Shown piece after piece: positions 42,146 through 54,409 of a stretch of 64,000 nucleotides of DNA (the stretch's first letter is position 1; every line of letters begins with the position of its first letter). This DNA is from Diphasiastrum complanatum (Eukaryota > Streptophyta > Lycopodiopsida > Lycopodiales > Lycopodiaceae). Position numbers and translations under genes: made by a program. The DNA is taken from contig CM055109.1 of NCBI GenBank assembly GCA_029204225.1, positions 35,660,496 to 35,724,495 on the forward strand, in the 5' to 3' direction. The notes below the pieces were generated by a model. It saw nothing but the letters and a program-made list of their open reading frames with translations, was not told where the DNA came from and did not search any database.

Positions 42146-42589
42146 ATGTTGCTGAACCTCCTTGGATTGCACCTTCTCCCTCACAAAGTGATGAGCTATC
42201 TCAATATGATCATATTGGTAGCAATTTGTTGAGAAGCTTGATTGTCACAATAGATGCAAGGGACCTCCTCGGCCTTTAGTACTTGAAGTTTCACCAAAAT
42301 TCTTCTTAGCCATAGGAGTCCTTTGGTTGTTGAAGTCAATGCCTTTGTACTCGGCTTCACAAGAGGAAAGAGAAATTGTATCTTGATTTTTGAAAAGCCA
42401 AGATATCACTCCTCCACAAAGAAAAGTGACAAATGCACTTATGGATCTTCTATCCATCTTATCTCCTGCAAAATCTGAATCCGAAAATGCTCTCAAGTAC
42501 AAGTTAGATCCTTGATAGAGAATGCCAAAAAATCTAGTAGAAGAGACATATCTAAGCACTCTCTTGGCACTTTTCCAATGATGCATCAA
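42146..42589 (-). pseudogene. O2 RNase H (part 1)
   Basis: Minus strand: HHWKSAKRVLRYVSSTRFF, AFSDSDFAGDKMDRRSIS, VISWLFKNQDTISL, SSCEAEYKG, then after frameshifts a CDNQA-type segment and LITL-GREKVQSKEVQ-like end. It continues at 36951 across the E3 insertion. N-terminal pol is absent: at about 42600 the sequence changes to the leader and primer-binding site of a different LTR family. Confidence 0.75.
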
Positions 42590-42641
42590 GGGACCTCAAT
42601 ACAAATGGAACAAACTTAATTTCTTGGTTTATTTGAGCTAT

Positions 42642-42653
42642 GCTCTGATACCA
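42642..42653 (-). promoter_or_regulatory. Primer-binding site next to LTR D (minus)
   Basis: Plus strand GCTCTGATACCA, i.e. TGGTATCAGAGC on the minus strand, three bases from the LTR D end (CTGTCA). Confidence 0.8.
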
Positions 42654-42656
42654 ATC

Positions 42657-44130
42657 TGACAGGGCAAGGGAGAATAGTGAAGAATGCGAACGGAGAAGAG
42701 AGCATGAATATTGTGGAACAACTCTCCCATTACAATCAGCTGCTAGATGCAAAAACACTCTAATAGAAAGCTTATGCTAAATATAATCACAGCCTTAGGT
42801 GTTCTAATTGCCCAATAGGATCTTAAAAATTAATTCATACTCACAAAAACGAGAGTACAGTCCACCGAAGAGATTAGAAATGGTTTGTGTCTGTGGTATT
42901 ATTGGAAATCAGATTCAATATGAATATTAGTTCTGAAATAGATGGAAGAGTAGTATGATATCGCGAGTTCCTCAGGCATCAAAGACAGCCATCGTCTGAT
43001 CAGAAGCAAAGGAGTCGTAGACGTCTGTGTTCTGATCAGAGTGAGTAAACAAGCGCGATCAAACAACGATAAAGTGCATTCAATCACAACAAGCATTCAT
43101 CTGCGTTATATAGAGATAAAAACATGCTGCTGTTACATTACACTCAAGCACAATAAAATAGCAATTACAACTAAAAATGGTGGCATAACTGGGAGGCTCA
43201 AATCATACGTCTCATAGATGGAGCATCACATAGAGTGTGCCTGGATGATCCATTTATAGATTGCATCCATGTATTAATTACAATAAATGTTTGTCATCTA
43301 ATTAGGCAAGCCGTTGTATTTGGAAGTATTGGCTTGAGATGACAATTATACATGGTCAACCCGTAGGAAATGTTGACACAGATGAGGACGTCACAAATTC
43401 ATTCACTTCGCATTTTACGGGAAGTGCTTGGAACGTTCCTTGTTGAAAACAAAAGACTGTCGCTTTTTCCCTCTCTTCAGGATTTTGTGAAAAAGCCGAC
43501 AGTGCCCTTAAAATGATGACACTATCCTTTAAAAAGCCAATGGCGCCTTTAAAACAAGTTAACTCCTTCAAAATAGTTGAAAGGAAGAAGTTTAAGACGT
43601 GTCATTTTTTCAAAAAAAATGTGAAAAAGCCGACACTGTCGCAAAAAGGTTGAATTTGTGAACTATGCTGAAGCGTCGCTTTTTTGAGAAAACTTGCCGA
43701 CACTGTCACTTTTTGGGAAAAAGCAAAAAAGCTGATACTGTCGCAAAAACTTGAATTTGTGAACTATGCTGAAGTGTCACTTTTTGAGAAAAAGCTGACA
43801 CTGTGTAAAAGATAGTTCATTTTTGCAGACTGTAACAACACTTAGAGTATTTCTGCAGACTGTTGCGACACTTAATGTATTTCTGCAGACAGTTGAAAAA
43901 GTAATGTAAATCTGAAGACTTGTTCTAAATGCTAGTTATCGGAAGTCCTTGAAGATGGCCAAGTCTTCAATGACTTCAAGTAATTGAACTTAACATCTGA
44001 AATTGAAATTATGATAGGATTGGTTACCCTTTGTTGGAGATCAGCCAGAAGCCCATTGTAGACGTTCTTCAAATAATTCGGCTGTCTAAGTTGTGATTCC
44101 AAGGAGACAACTGTGGGCTTATTTTCCAAA
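42657..44130 (-). mobile_element. LTR of family D (minus strand, about 1.47 kb)
   Basis: The minus-strand start is near 44130 (TTTTGGAAAATAAGCCCACA, a variant of the TGTTGGAAATTAAGCC start at 12302), right after an AAGGGGGATTT purine tract. The end is CTGTCA at 42657 next to a primer-binding site. A TATA-like CTATATAA lies at about 43106-43113. It carries internal degenerate repeats of period about 101 bp. It is flanked on one side by a pol 3' end and on the other by a primer-binding site. Confidence 0.6.
43640..43805 (-). repeat. Degenerate tandem repeat inside LTR D, period about 101 bp
   Basis: GAATTTGTGAACTATGCTGA occurs at about 43651 and again at about 43752, each preceded by CTGTCGCAAAAA and followed by a GTCGCTTTTTTGAG-like block. 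Similar AAAAAGC/ACACTGTC words spread over 43480-43810 and recur at 12660-12960. Confidence 0.7.
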
Positions 44131-44144
44131 AATCCCCCTTAAAA

Positions 44145-44710
44145 TCAAGGTTGGTGCCTTGGTATCTTCGTCAGGTTCAGCATGTTGAAGAACTTCTGAT
44201 GCTTGATCTTGGGAAGCGCTTTCGTGAAGATGTCTGCGACCATTTCTGTTGTGGAACAATATTGAAGGATCACTTGCCATGAGAAGACTTTCTCCCGAAT
44301 GAAATGATACTAAATTTCCATGTGCTTGGATTTGCCATGAAATCTAGGATTCAGTGACATTGAAATACAGCTCAAGTTGTCACATAGAATGGTGGTAGCA
44401 CTAAATTGAGTGTGATGTAAGTCGTGAAGTAATAACCTGATCCATACAGCTTCTTTTGAAGCTTGACATGCTGCGATGTACTCTGCTTTAGTCGAAGAAA
44501 CACAATTGATTTATGCTTCCTTGAGTTGCACGAAATTGGTCCCCCTGCTAGATAGAAAGTGAATCCGGATCTGAGTTAGAGTAGCCTCGTAGGACGAGTG
44601 GGGCAATAGCATTTCCATCATAACATAAATTGTGATCTAAATTTTCCTAAATATATCTTATCACTCTCTTTAATGCTTTCCAATGAGAGATCCTAGGATT
44701 AGACATGAAT
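44145..44710 (-). pseudogene. Copia RNase H fragment (family D element)
   Basis: Minus strand reads MSNPRISHWKALKRVIRYI, HNLCYDGN, then the conserved tail SKHMEI-stop-YHFIREKVFS and TTEMVADIFTKALPKIKHQ, followed by the purine tract and LTR D. It is about 370 bp similar to 46890-47260, so two copies of this RNase H exist. Stops and frameshifts are present. Confidence 0.7.
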
Positions 44711-44712
44711 TG

Positions 44713-44762
44713 ACCAAACTCCTCAAAAATCGGACTTACCAAACTCCTCAAAAATCGGACTT
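44713..44762. repeat. 25-bp perfect tandem duplication
   Basis: Two adjacent identical copies beginning ACCAAACTCCTC and ending TCGGACTT at 44713-44737 and 44738-44762. Confidence 0.9.
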
Positions 44763-44920
44763 ACCACCAAAAAGTTATGTCATTTTTAGTATGGACTCAA
44801 AATTTGGACTCAAAAGTTACGTTACATAGATTTCAAATTCAAGTGTTTTGATTGGTCCACGTGTACGAAAATTTTGAGAAAAACTATAAAAAGAATCTTT
44901 ACAAAAGGTCATTTTTGGAT

Positions 44921-45600
44921 TTAGAACTCCTCCAATGCTTGCCTTTTGCTTCTTGCAATCACAATATCCTTTTGCTTGATCAAGCATGTATCACCATCAA
45001 ACTCAACCTTAAGACCTTTGCTTAGCATTGGGCTAACACAAAGTAAGTTCTTAGTTATGGAAGGTATGAACAAAACATCCTTCAAATGAACATTCCTATT
45101 TGTGGAGAGAGAAATAGGAATTGTGCCAATCCCTTTGATTGCACACTCACCATCATTGGCCATGTAGATCACCCTCTTGTCATCTCCATATGCCAACAAA
45201 GATGTGAAATACTCTTTGTGAAAAGTCCTGTGTGAGATTGCTCCACTATCAGTCATGTGTGAGCTTGCTCCACTATCAATCCACCAAGGATCAATATCTC
45301 CAACAAACATAAAGTCATCATTTGTGTTTTGAACATCAACACCATCCTCATCTATAGTTAGATTTCCTTGCTTATCACCTAGATCTCTCTTCTTTTTGAG
45401 GCAATCACTAGCAAAATGCCCTTTGATGCCACAATAGAAGCACTTTAACATTGATCTATTTTTCTTTTTGCCAAAAGAGAAAGTCTCAACTTGATCTTGC
45501 CCTTTAGACCACTTGCTTTTGCCTTTGCCCTTGAACTTGTCTTTGATGAACATAGCCTCCTCTCCATCTTGAGATTTTGATGTAGATCCACCTCCTCTTT
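44921..45600 (-). pseudogene. Copia gag-protease fragment of the E2 family
   Basis: The 210-codon minus-strand frame (45553-44921) is closely similar to E2: KFKGKGKSKWSKGQDQ, CFYCGIKGHFASDC, DPWWIDSGASSHMT, MANDGECAIKGIGTI, VLFIPSITKNLL. A 27-bp tandem duplication makes the protease core read DSGASSHMTDSGAISHRT. Sequence similarity starts at about 45600 and ends at 44921. Most of gag and all of integrase/RT are missing. The frame is open. Confidence 0.8.
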
Positions 45601-46135
45601 GTGGAAGCAGGCACTGATAATACTCTATGGGCAGAAATAGATATCAGCACTAATACTACTTCTATTGGAAGAAAAACTAATTGTTATAACCAGCAAAATC
45701 ATGGATTACTTGGAGAATGGAGTTACGAGCAGTTCTTTGTGTGTGAAATCAGATTATCAGTGTAGAAGTCATAGACTGTCGTGAAAGAAAGATTGCAAAA
45801 ACAATTAGGCATTTGAGACAACCATGCAATCCTCTAATATTGATAACCTGATATTAAGAGAATGTAAAATCAATTTAGACGTTGTAGACAACCATACAAT
45901 TCCTTGATAATGGTGTTTGTGTAAAAAGGAATGAGAGTTATCATTCAACAAGAATGCAATGAAGTAGAACAATAGCGAATTTGTATAATGAAAGGTTGTA
46001 AAAACAACAATCAGACCACAATACAATTGCGCTGATAAGCGCGTGATCCCACTTACAGATTCAAGACAATTGCTAAGGTTCTAAAATAGTTCTCTCTCTC
46101 TCTCTCTATGATCACCAACTCTGAGGAGTCAGCTG
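45600..46135. other. No recognisable gene
   Basis: Short CT run at about 46090. A 73-codon minus frame (46026-45805) has no motif I know. Probably LTR or diverged repeat sequence. Confidence 0.35.
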
Positions 46136-46261
46136 TTGATAAAAGGTGTTCTCCGCTATCTGACCATACGTATCATAATTCTCTCATCTTTTTGCCCTCG
46201 CTCAAATAACACATTGATCAAAGATTTGAAAACATGTGCAATGTCTTTTATTCTAGGCTGC

Positions 46262-46885
<624 letters not shown>

Positions 46886-46889
46886 CTTG

Positions 46890-47380
46890 AAGGTTTCTGG
46901 CATCTTGTGGAAGACTTTCTCCCAAATGAAATGATACTGGATTTCTATGTGCTTGGATTTGCTATGAAATTTAGGATCCAGTGACAGTGAAATATAGCTC
47001 AAGTTGTCACACGGAATGGTAGTAGCACTGAACTGAGTGTGCTGTAAGTCGTGAAATAATAACATGATCCATACAACTTCTTTTGAAGCTTGACATGTTG
47101 CGATGTACTCTGATTTTGTCAAGGAAGGCGCAACTGATTTCTGCTTCCTTGAGTTCCACGAAATCGGTCCCCCTTCCAGATAGAAACAGAACCCGAAGGT
47201 AGATTTTCTGGTCGAGACTGTTCCTCCCCAATCTGAGTCAGAGTAGTCTTGCAGGACGAGTGAGTCGATAACATTTTCATCATAACATAAAATGTGATCT
47301 AAGTTTTTGTCAGGTTTACCTAAATGAATCAGACGTGAGCTGAAACGCCATAATGAGTATGCACTCTTGCAAAATGCCAT
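46890..47380 (-). pseudogene. Copia RNase H fragment fused to Ty3 sequence
   Basis: Minus strand: LDHILCYDENVIDSLVLQD, YSDSDWGGTVSTRKST, ISWNSRKQKSVAPS, SEYIATCQASKEVVWI, IPCDNLSYISLSLD, SKHIEIQYHFIWEKVFHKM. It then passes without a stop into Ty3 linker sequence. The catalytic D (SDSDW), E (SEYIA) and D (CDNLS) positions are visible. It is paralogous to 44145-44710 but has lost its own C-terminus and LTR. Confidence 0.75.
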
Positions 47381-47460
47381 GGATGATGCAATTCAAGAGG
47401 AGGACGAAGATTCAGATGATGAGTCGAATATCAGTGTGTTGCCTTATACAACAGGGCAGA

Positions 47461-48695
47461 CTACACTACGACATCCACCGCTATTGCATCCACAATAAAC
47501 TCGGTCTTCAGCTTGTCTTTTTCAACCAGATTTCTTATTAGATGATATCTAATAGCAATGTGTTTCATTCTGGAATGAAACACTGGATCCTTTGTCAGAT
47601 GAATGGCAGATGTATTATCCATGAATAGTAGTAGTGGCTCATTGGAGTTCTCTCCCAGTCCGTCAAGGAACTGCTTGAGCCATGTAAGCTCATTCGCCAT
47701 CTTGGCTACTGCAACATACTCTCTTCGCAGGATGATTGCGCAGTCACGGTCTGCTTCCTGCTGATCCATATCACAGCTGCATCGGCTGCTATTGTGCATC
47801 CTCATGAGATGCTCGGCTTGCATTGTTGGAGGATTTAATCTGGAATTCTTCATGCTGAGAGAAACATAGCCCATAATCCTTTGTCTGTTGAAGGTATTGC
47901 AGAATTCTCTTGGCTATCTTCCAGTACGTAGGGCCTAGATTGATATTAAACTGGCTCATTCTGAAAATTGCATAAGCAATGTTAGGGCATGTATTATCTG
48001 CCAAGTAGATGAGCGATACAATTAACTTCCTGTAGGGCACGTTCTACATGGCTTCTTGCTCTTTTGCGTTTTGCGAGCAGTCTTGCTTGGTCAGAATTGT
48101 TCCAGCTACCATCGGCGTATTAGCTCCCTTGCAGTCTGTCATTTGAAAATCATCAATGATTTTTTGGATGTATCTTGACTGATGAAGATACAGCTTTCCT
48201 CCGTCAAGATCTCTGTCAATCTGCAATCCTAGGTAGCATCTCTCTTCCCCTAGGTCTGATATTTCAAAATGTTGTGAAATATCATGCTTCACCTGAGCAA
48301 TCAGCTCGTCACTTCTAGACAGGATCAAAGTGTCATCCACATAGATTGCTATGATTATGATTTTTTCATCTGTGACCTTTGTATAGACATTATAGTCGGC
48401 CATCAATGGTTGAGATCCTAAGGATCTGAGAGTGTGATCCTATTTCTTATACCACTGCCTGGCAGACTGCTTCAGTCTGTATATGCTTCTTTGCATTCGA
48501 CAGGCGTAGTTGGCAAAGCGTGGGCAGATGAATCCCAGTGGGTGGTCCACATAGACCTCTTCTTTCAACTCGTCATGTAGGAAAGCGGTCTTTTCATCCA
48601 CTATGTGGATCTTGATACTGTATGCTGCTGCATATACAAATAACAAGCGTAAGGATGAATGCTTTACCACTGGAGAAACGGTCTCAGTACCTGAA
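47461..48695 (-). pseudogene. Copia RT-RNase H (minus strand)
   Basis: Frames in order: 48690-48440 (ETVSPVVKHSSLRLLF, IHIVDEKTAFLHDELKEEVY, CRMQRSIYRLKQSARQWY), 48406-48044 (IYVDDTLILSRSDELI with intact YVDD, ISDLGEERCYLGLQI), 48040-47789 and 47874-47461 (YRKLIVSLIYLA, VAVAKMANELTWLKQFLD, FMDNTSAIHLTKDPVFHSR, KHIAIRYHLIRN). RT fingers are missing: the sequence begins at the palm next to a plus-strand gag at 48696. Frameshifts and stops mark decay. Confidence 0.75.
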
Positions 48696-51600
48696 ACCAG
48701 AAGATGGTGATCAAAGCAAAGGCATGGAAGATCAAAGATCAGAAGGCCTTAGCATGTAGCACACTCAATCTGGCCGACTCCCAAATATCCCATGTTACCA
48801 CATGCAAAACCTCTAAGGATGCATTAGATTTGTTATCAAATCTCTGTGAGACTCATGATGTAACCACTAGATTACATCTTAGAAGGAGGTTCTTTACTCT
48901 TAGAATGTTTGATTCTACTGCTATCACTTCTCACATCAATAGTTTCAAATCTTTTATGGATCAGTTATCAACTGTAGGATGTGCTATTCAAGATGATGAT
49001 ATCGTTATGACCTTGCTTTCTTCTCTTCCAAAGTCGTATAAACACTTTGTGGTGATGATCTCCACACAACCTGATCTCACTCTTCAAAAGGTGATCGGTC
49101 ATCTTCTTCAAGAAGAAATGCGGAGAAAGACCAGTGACTTGTCCATCAAAGACAGATCCATGGCTATTCCAAGGGCAAGAATCAAGTGTAGCAGCAACAA
49201 CAGAAGCCTCACACTCAAGGTGAGCATGGTGGATCGCGCAAGAAGCTTTTCTGCAGATATTGCAAGAGAGCCAATCATGACATCAAGGAGTGTCGCATCC
49301 GCATCTACAACGAGGCAAAGAAGCAACAACAGCAGCAGCCAGACTCCTCTTATGCGGCAGAATTCAAGAAGTAAGATACACACTTGTTAATGGCCTATAG
49401 TAGCAGCAACAAAGATTGTGATAGTTGGTACATGGACAACGATGCTACCCAACACATGACCTCTTGTAAGGAATGGTTTACCGAGTATTAAACTTATAGC
49501 AGAGATCAATTCATCTACCTCAGAGATTCAAACACCATACACATTGAAGGCAAAGGGACAGTCAAGATCACATTCAACAACGATCTATCTATTTGTGTTC
49601 CCAACATCCTTCACATTCCTCAGCTATCAAAGAACTTGTTATCAGTCTCTAAGATAACTAATGAGGACTACACTATTACTTTCTCATCTGAGCAGTGTAC
49701 AATATCCGAGGAAGATACTACTCTGACTACATGCACTAGAGTCAGAAATATTTACGTACTCTCTAATTCAGTTGCATTAGCTAGCAACTCTCATGAAAAT
49801 TTAAACGATAATGCTATTCTGTGTCATAGTCAATTTGGACACGTGAATACAAGATCACTTTCCTATATGCGTTGTAATAATTTAGTTGATGGATTGTATT
49901 TCCCTTCTTCATTAGATAGGAAATCTTTCTTTTGTGAATCATGCATCTATGGCAAACACTCTAGAAGCAAGTTTTGCAAATCACATTCCATCAAAACAAA
50001 GAATGTATTGGATCTTGTACATAGCAATCTTTGTGGCCCAATGCCAACTCCCTCCTTAGGAGATGCAATCTATTTTCTCACTTTCACAGATGATTATTCT
50101 AGATGGTCTACAATCATGTTCATTAAGCACAAATCTGAAGCCTTTGAATGCTTCAAGAGATTCAAGGCCACAGATGAGACACAAACGTCTACAAAAATGA
50201 AAGCACTCTGAACTGATGGTGGCGACAAATACCTCTCTAATGAGATGTCCGACTACATGGCTGAACATGGTATTAGAAGATAGTTCACCACTTCCTATTC
50301 ACCTCAACAGAATGGGATTGCAGAAAGGAAGACCCGAACTCTTCTCAACTCAGCCACATCCATACTACATCAATTACATCTACCAGCAAAGTTATGGGCA
50401 AAAGCCACTGCCACAGCCTGTTACTTACAGAACAGATCCAGCACCAAAGCCATCAACAACAAAACTCCTTATGAAGTTTGGCATGGTGTCAGCCATTTAA
50501 AAATCTTTGGTTGTATATGTTTTGTTCACATTTCTAAACAACTTAGGAAGAAGCTAGATCATAAGACAAATAAATGTATTTTTATTGGCTATCCTGATGA
50601 ACATAAAGCTTATAAAGTTTATGATCCATCCACCAATGTATTATTTATCTCTAGGGATGTAATATTTCAAGAGCACACATACTATGATTTCAAATAGCCA
50701 TCGGTAAAAGATGTTATGTCATTTCATCCTATTTTGCGTAGCATGGATTCTTTCAACGATGATGTTCCTTCTACAAGAACCTACAGCTACAGCTATAGAA
50801 GCCGAGCAGCCGACAGTACCTATCATCAAACCAAACCAGGCTAGCTCGAACAGATATAGAGAAATTCAAGAAGAAGCATCATTGCATCTTGGTCAACCAA
50901 ATGTTTGTAGATCCTCACGGATGTGGACAATTTCTGAGAGGTATACACCTTAATCATTCTAGACTTCATCAGAAGAACTAGAGAGCCTAGCCAAAGCAAT
51001 TAACTCCAAGGATGCTGTGATGTGGCAAAAATCTATGGAAAGCGAGTACAACTCACTTTTGACGACACTGATTGACTTCTCCACTCACAAGAGAGTTATC
51101 GACAACAAGTGGATCTTCAAGAAGAAGATCAACTATCATGGTTCCATTGCTAAATGGAAAGCACGGTTGGTGGCTGAAGGATACACTCAAGTCCAAGGAG
51201 TGAATTATCAAGAAATTTTTAGTCCTGTTGCCAAGATGCAATCAATCAGGACTTTGATTGTGTTATCAGCTGCAGAAGACCTTGAAATGGATGTCAAGAC
51301 ATCATTTCTCAATAGCAATGTCAAAGAGGAGCTGTACACCTTCCAACCAGAAGGACTCAAAGTCAAAGGCCAAGAGCACAAAGTGTGCAAGCTACACAAG
51401 GCAATCTAAAGTCTGAAACAGGCCACAAGGGCATGATTTGATAGAATCAACTCTCATCTCATTCAATTGGGATTTGCAAACAATTCATCTGACTGTAATG
51501 TTTATTCGAAGCATATAGGCACCAATTCAGTTCACATAACTCTTTACATAGATGATGCATTTATTTTGTCTAATGACACTTCTCTTCTGCACACTACTAA

Positions 51601-51820
51601 GAGTGATCTGTCAAAGGAATTTGACATGACTGATTTAGGAGCTATCCATTCTTTGCTAGGAATTCACATTACTAGAAATAAACTTCAAAATAAGATCTAT
51701 CTTAGCCAGCAGACATATCTAAAAGGCATTTTAGAAAAATTTCATATGTCTGATTGCAAACCAATTGATACTCCAATGGATCCAAGTATAATACCGGCTA
51801 AACCTACTAGTGCTGCCTGT
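48696..51820 (+). pseudogene. Copia gag-RT pseudogene (plus strand), lacking both ends
   Basis: Gag starts in mid-domain (KIKDQKALACSTLNLAD, LHLRRRFFTLRMFD, MTLLSSLPKSYKHFV), with a knuckle CRYCKRANHDIKEC in a shifted frame (about 49250). Protease is WYMDNDATQHM (DSGA has become DNDA). Integrase runs 49800-50500 (GHVNTRSLSY, CESCIYGKHSRSK, TDDYSRWSTIMF, DGGDKYLSNEM, QQNGIAERKTRT). RT is at 51017-51818 (NKWIFKKKINYHGS, FSPVAKMQSIRTL, LYIDDAFILSND with YIDD, MTDLGAIHSLLGI, PIDTPMDPS). RNase H is absent. The block is sandwiched between a minus-strand RT on its left and a minus-strand protease on its right. Confidence 0.75.
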
Positions 51821-52911
51821 CCTATCAACTACTTTGCACTGATCACATTCGAATTCTACTCTATGTCCTAGATCTGTGATTCTGCTTATAGAGAGCAAAT
51901 TCGTAGATAAATTTGGTACATACAAGACTTTAGAGAGTAGCTTAGACTGAACATTTGCAAAGCTTAATCCTACCAGTGCCTTCACCTTTAATAGCTTGTG
52001 TGCTATTGTCGCCAAGGTGAACAAATTCCTGGGTACTGTAAGGTGTATAGGACTCAAAACAGCCAATGAGACTAGTCATGTGCTGAGTGGCTCCAAAATC
52101 CAAGAAACAAGAACTGTCGCCGGATGCTCCTTGATGGTTGGTCATGAAGACATCATGATCTACTTCTTGAATAGGCTGTGGAGCTTCTACAACCGCATTT
52201 GCCACTTGATTCGACTGCCCCTTGCTGTTGTCCTTTGCTTGTAGTATCTGTAGAACAACTTCTTCTTTGTTTGCGGATTCGTTTGTTCTTTGTGCTAAGC
52301 TAGTTTCTGGTCTGGCTTTGATTGCTTCAGGCCTTTCTTCTTCTTCCGATTAGTCGTGCTCTTGTTGGTGTATAAGGTGTGAGAATCAGCCGAGGAACTT
52401 GAGACTTCGTTCCTCCGCGTGTCTTCCTGCAACAACATAGTAATGACTCTCGAAAGAGTCAGTTCTAGATGAGTCATGATTGTCTATGACAGATCCGACA
52501 ACGGCCATTTGCCTTAGCAGATTCTTGAATTGATTAATGTGATTTTGCAAAGAATCACCATTCGCCATCTTGAGGGAGTAAAATTTCTTCCTGAGATGTA
52601 GCTTGGGAGCTATATCTCGCACTTCGTATAGTGTGATCAAGATGTCCCAAACTTCTTTCGATGTCTAAGCCTCAGATACATGGCCGATATGAGTATCCAT
52701 AATGTTGAGGATGATCAGTGCGAAAGCTTTTCCATCCTTCATCCTCCATCTGACGATTGTTGCGTCGTGCTTTGGGTTTCCCTTCTGCACTTCTAACAAC
52801 GTCATATAATTCTTTAGGCATTAGTACAATTTTCATCTTAAATTTCCACAGATGGTAATTGGCTCCATTAAGCTTGTCCATAATAGGACTGGCTTTCCCT
52901 TGGGAATCCAT
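51821..52911 (-). pseudogene. Copia gag-protease (minus strand)
   Basis: Starts MDSQGKASPIMDKLNG at 52911 (NYHLWKFKMKIVLM), continues after frameshifts and stops through LHLRKKFYSLKMANGDSL, INQFKNLLRQMAVVGS, LTLSRVITMLLQED, to protease SCFLDFGATQHMTSLIG (DFGA) and LYVPNLSTNLLSISRITDLGHRVEFECDQ, split across frames. It stops at about 51821 where the plus-strand RT begins. Same family as fragment A and 62163. Confidence 0.75.
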
Positions 52912-53054
52912 TTGGAAGAATTAGTCTAGGTGATAGGAGAAACTATCAGTGACTTAAGTATGAAAATCTAGTATAGAATTATAGAACAAGAAAACAATTA
53001 CTCTATCGGCTAGTAGAGTCTTGTACTGTGGAAGCTTATTAGGCTACGAAAATG

Positions 53055-53066
53055 GCTCTAATAACA
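53055..53066 (-). promoter_or_regulatory. Degenerate primer-binding site
   Basis: Plus strand GCTCTAATAACA, i.e. TGTTATTAGAGC on the minus strand, two differences from TGGTATCAGAGC, located about 140 bp upstream of the minus-strand gag start and at the edge of an LTR (TGTTAGAGAAAG at 53067). Confidence 0.5.
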
Positions 53067-54347
<1,281 letters not shown>

Positions 54348-54409
54348 CCACCAACTATATCCACATTTAGTGAATCCCTCAGGGGCAACTAGCTCCCCCT
54401 AAGGGAAAG

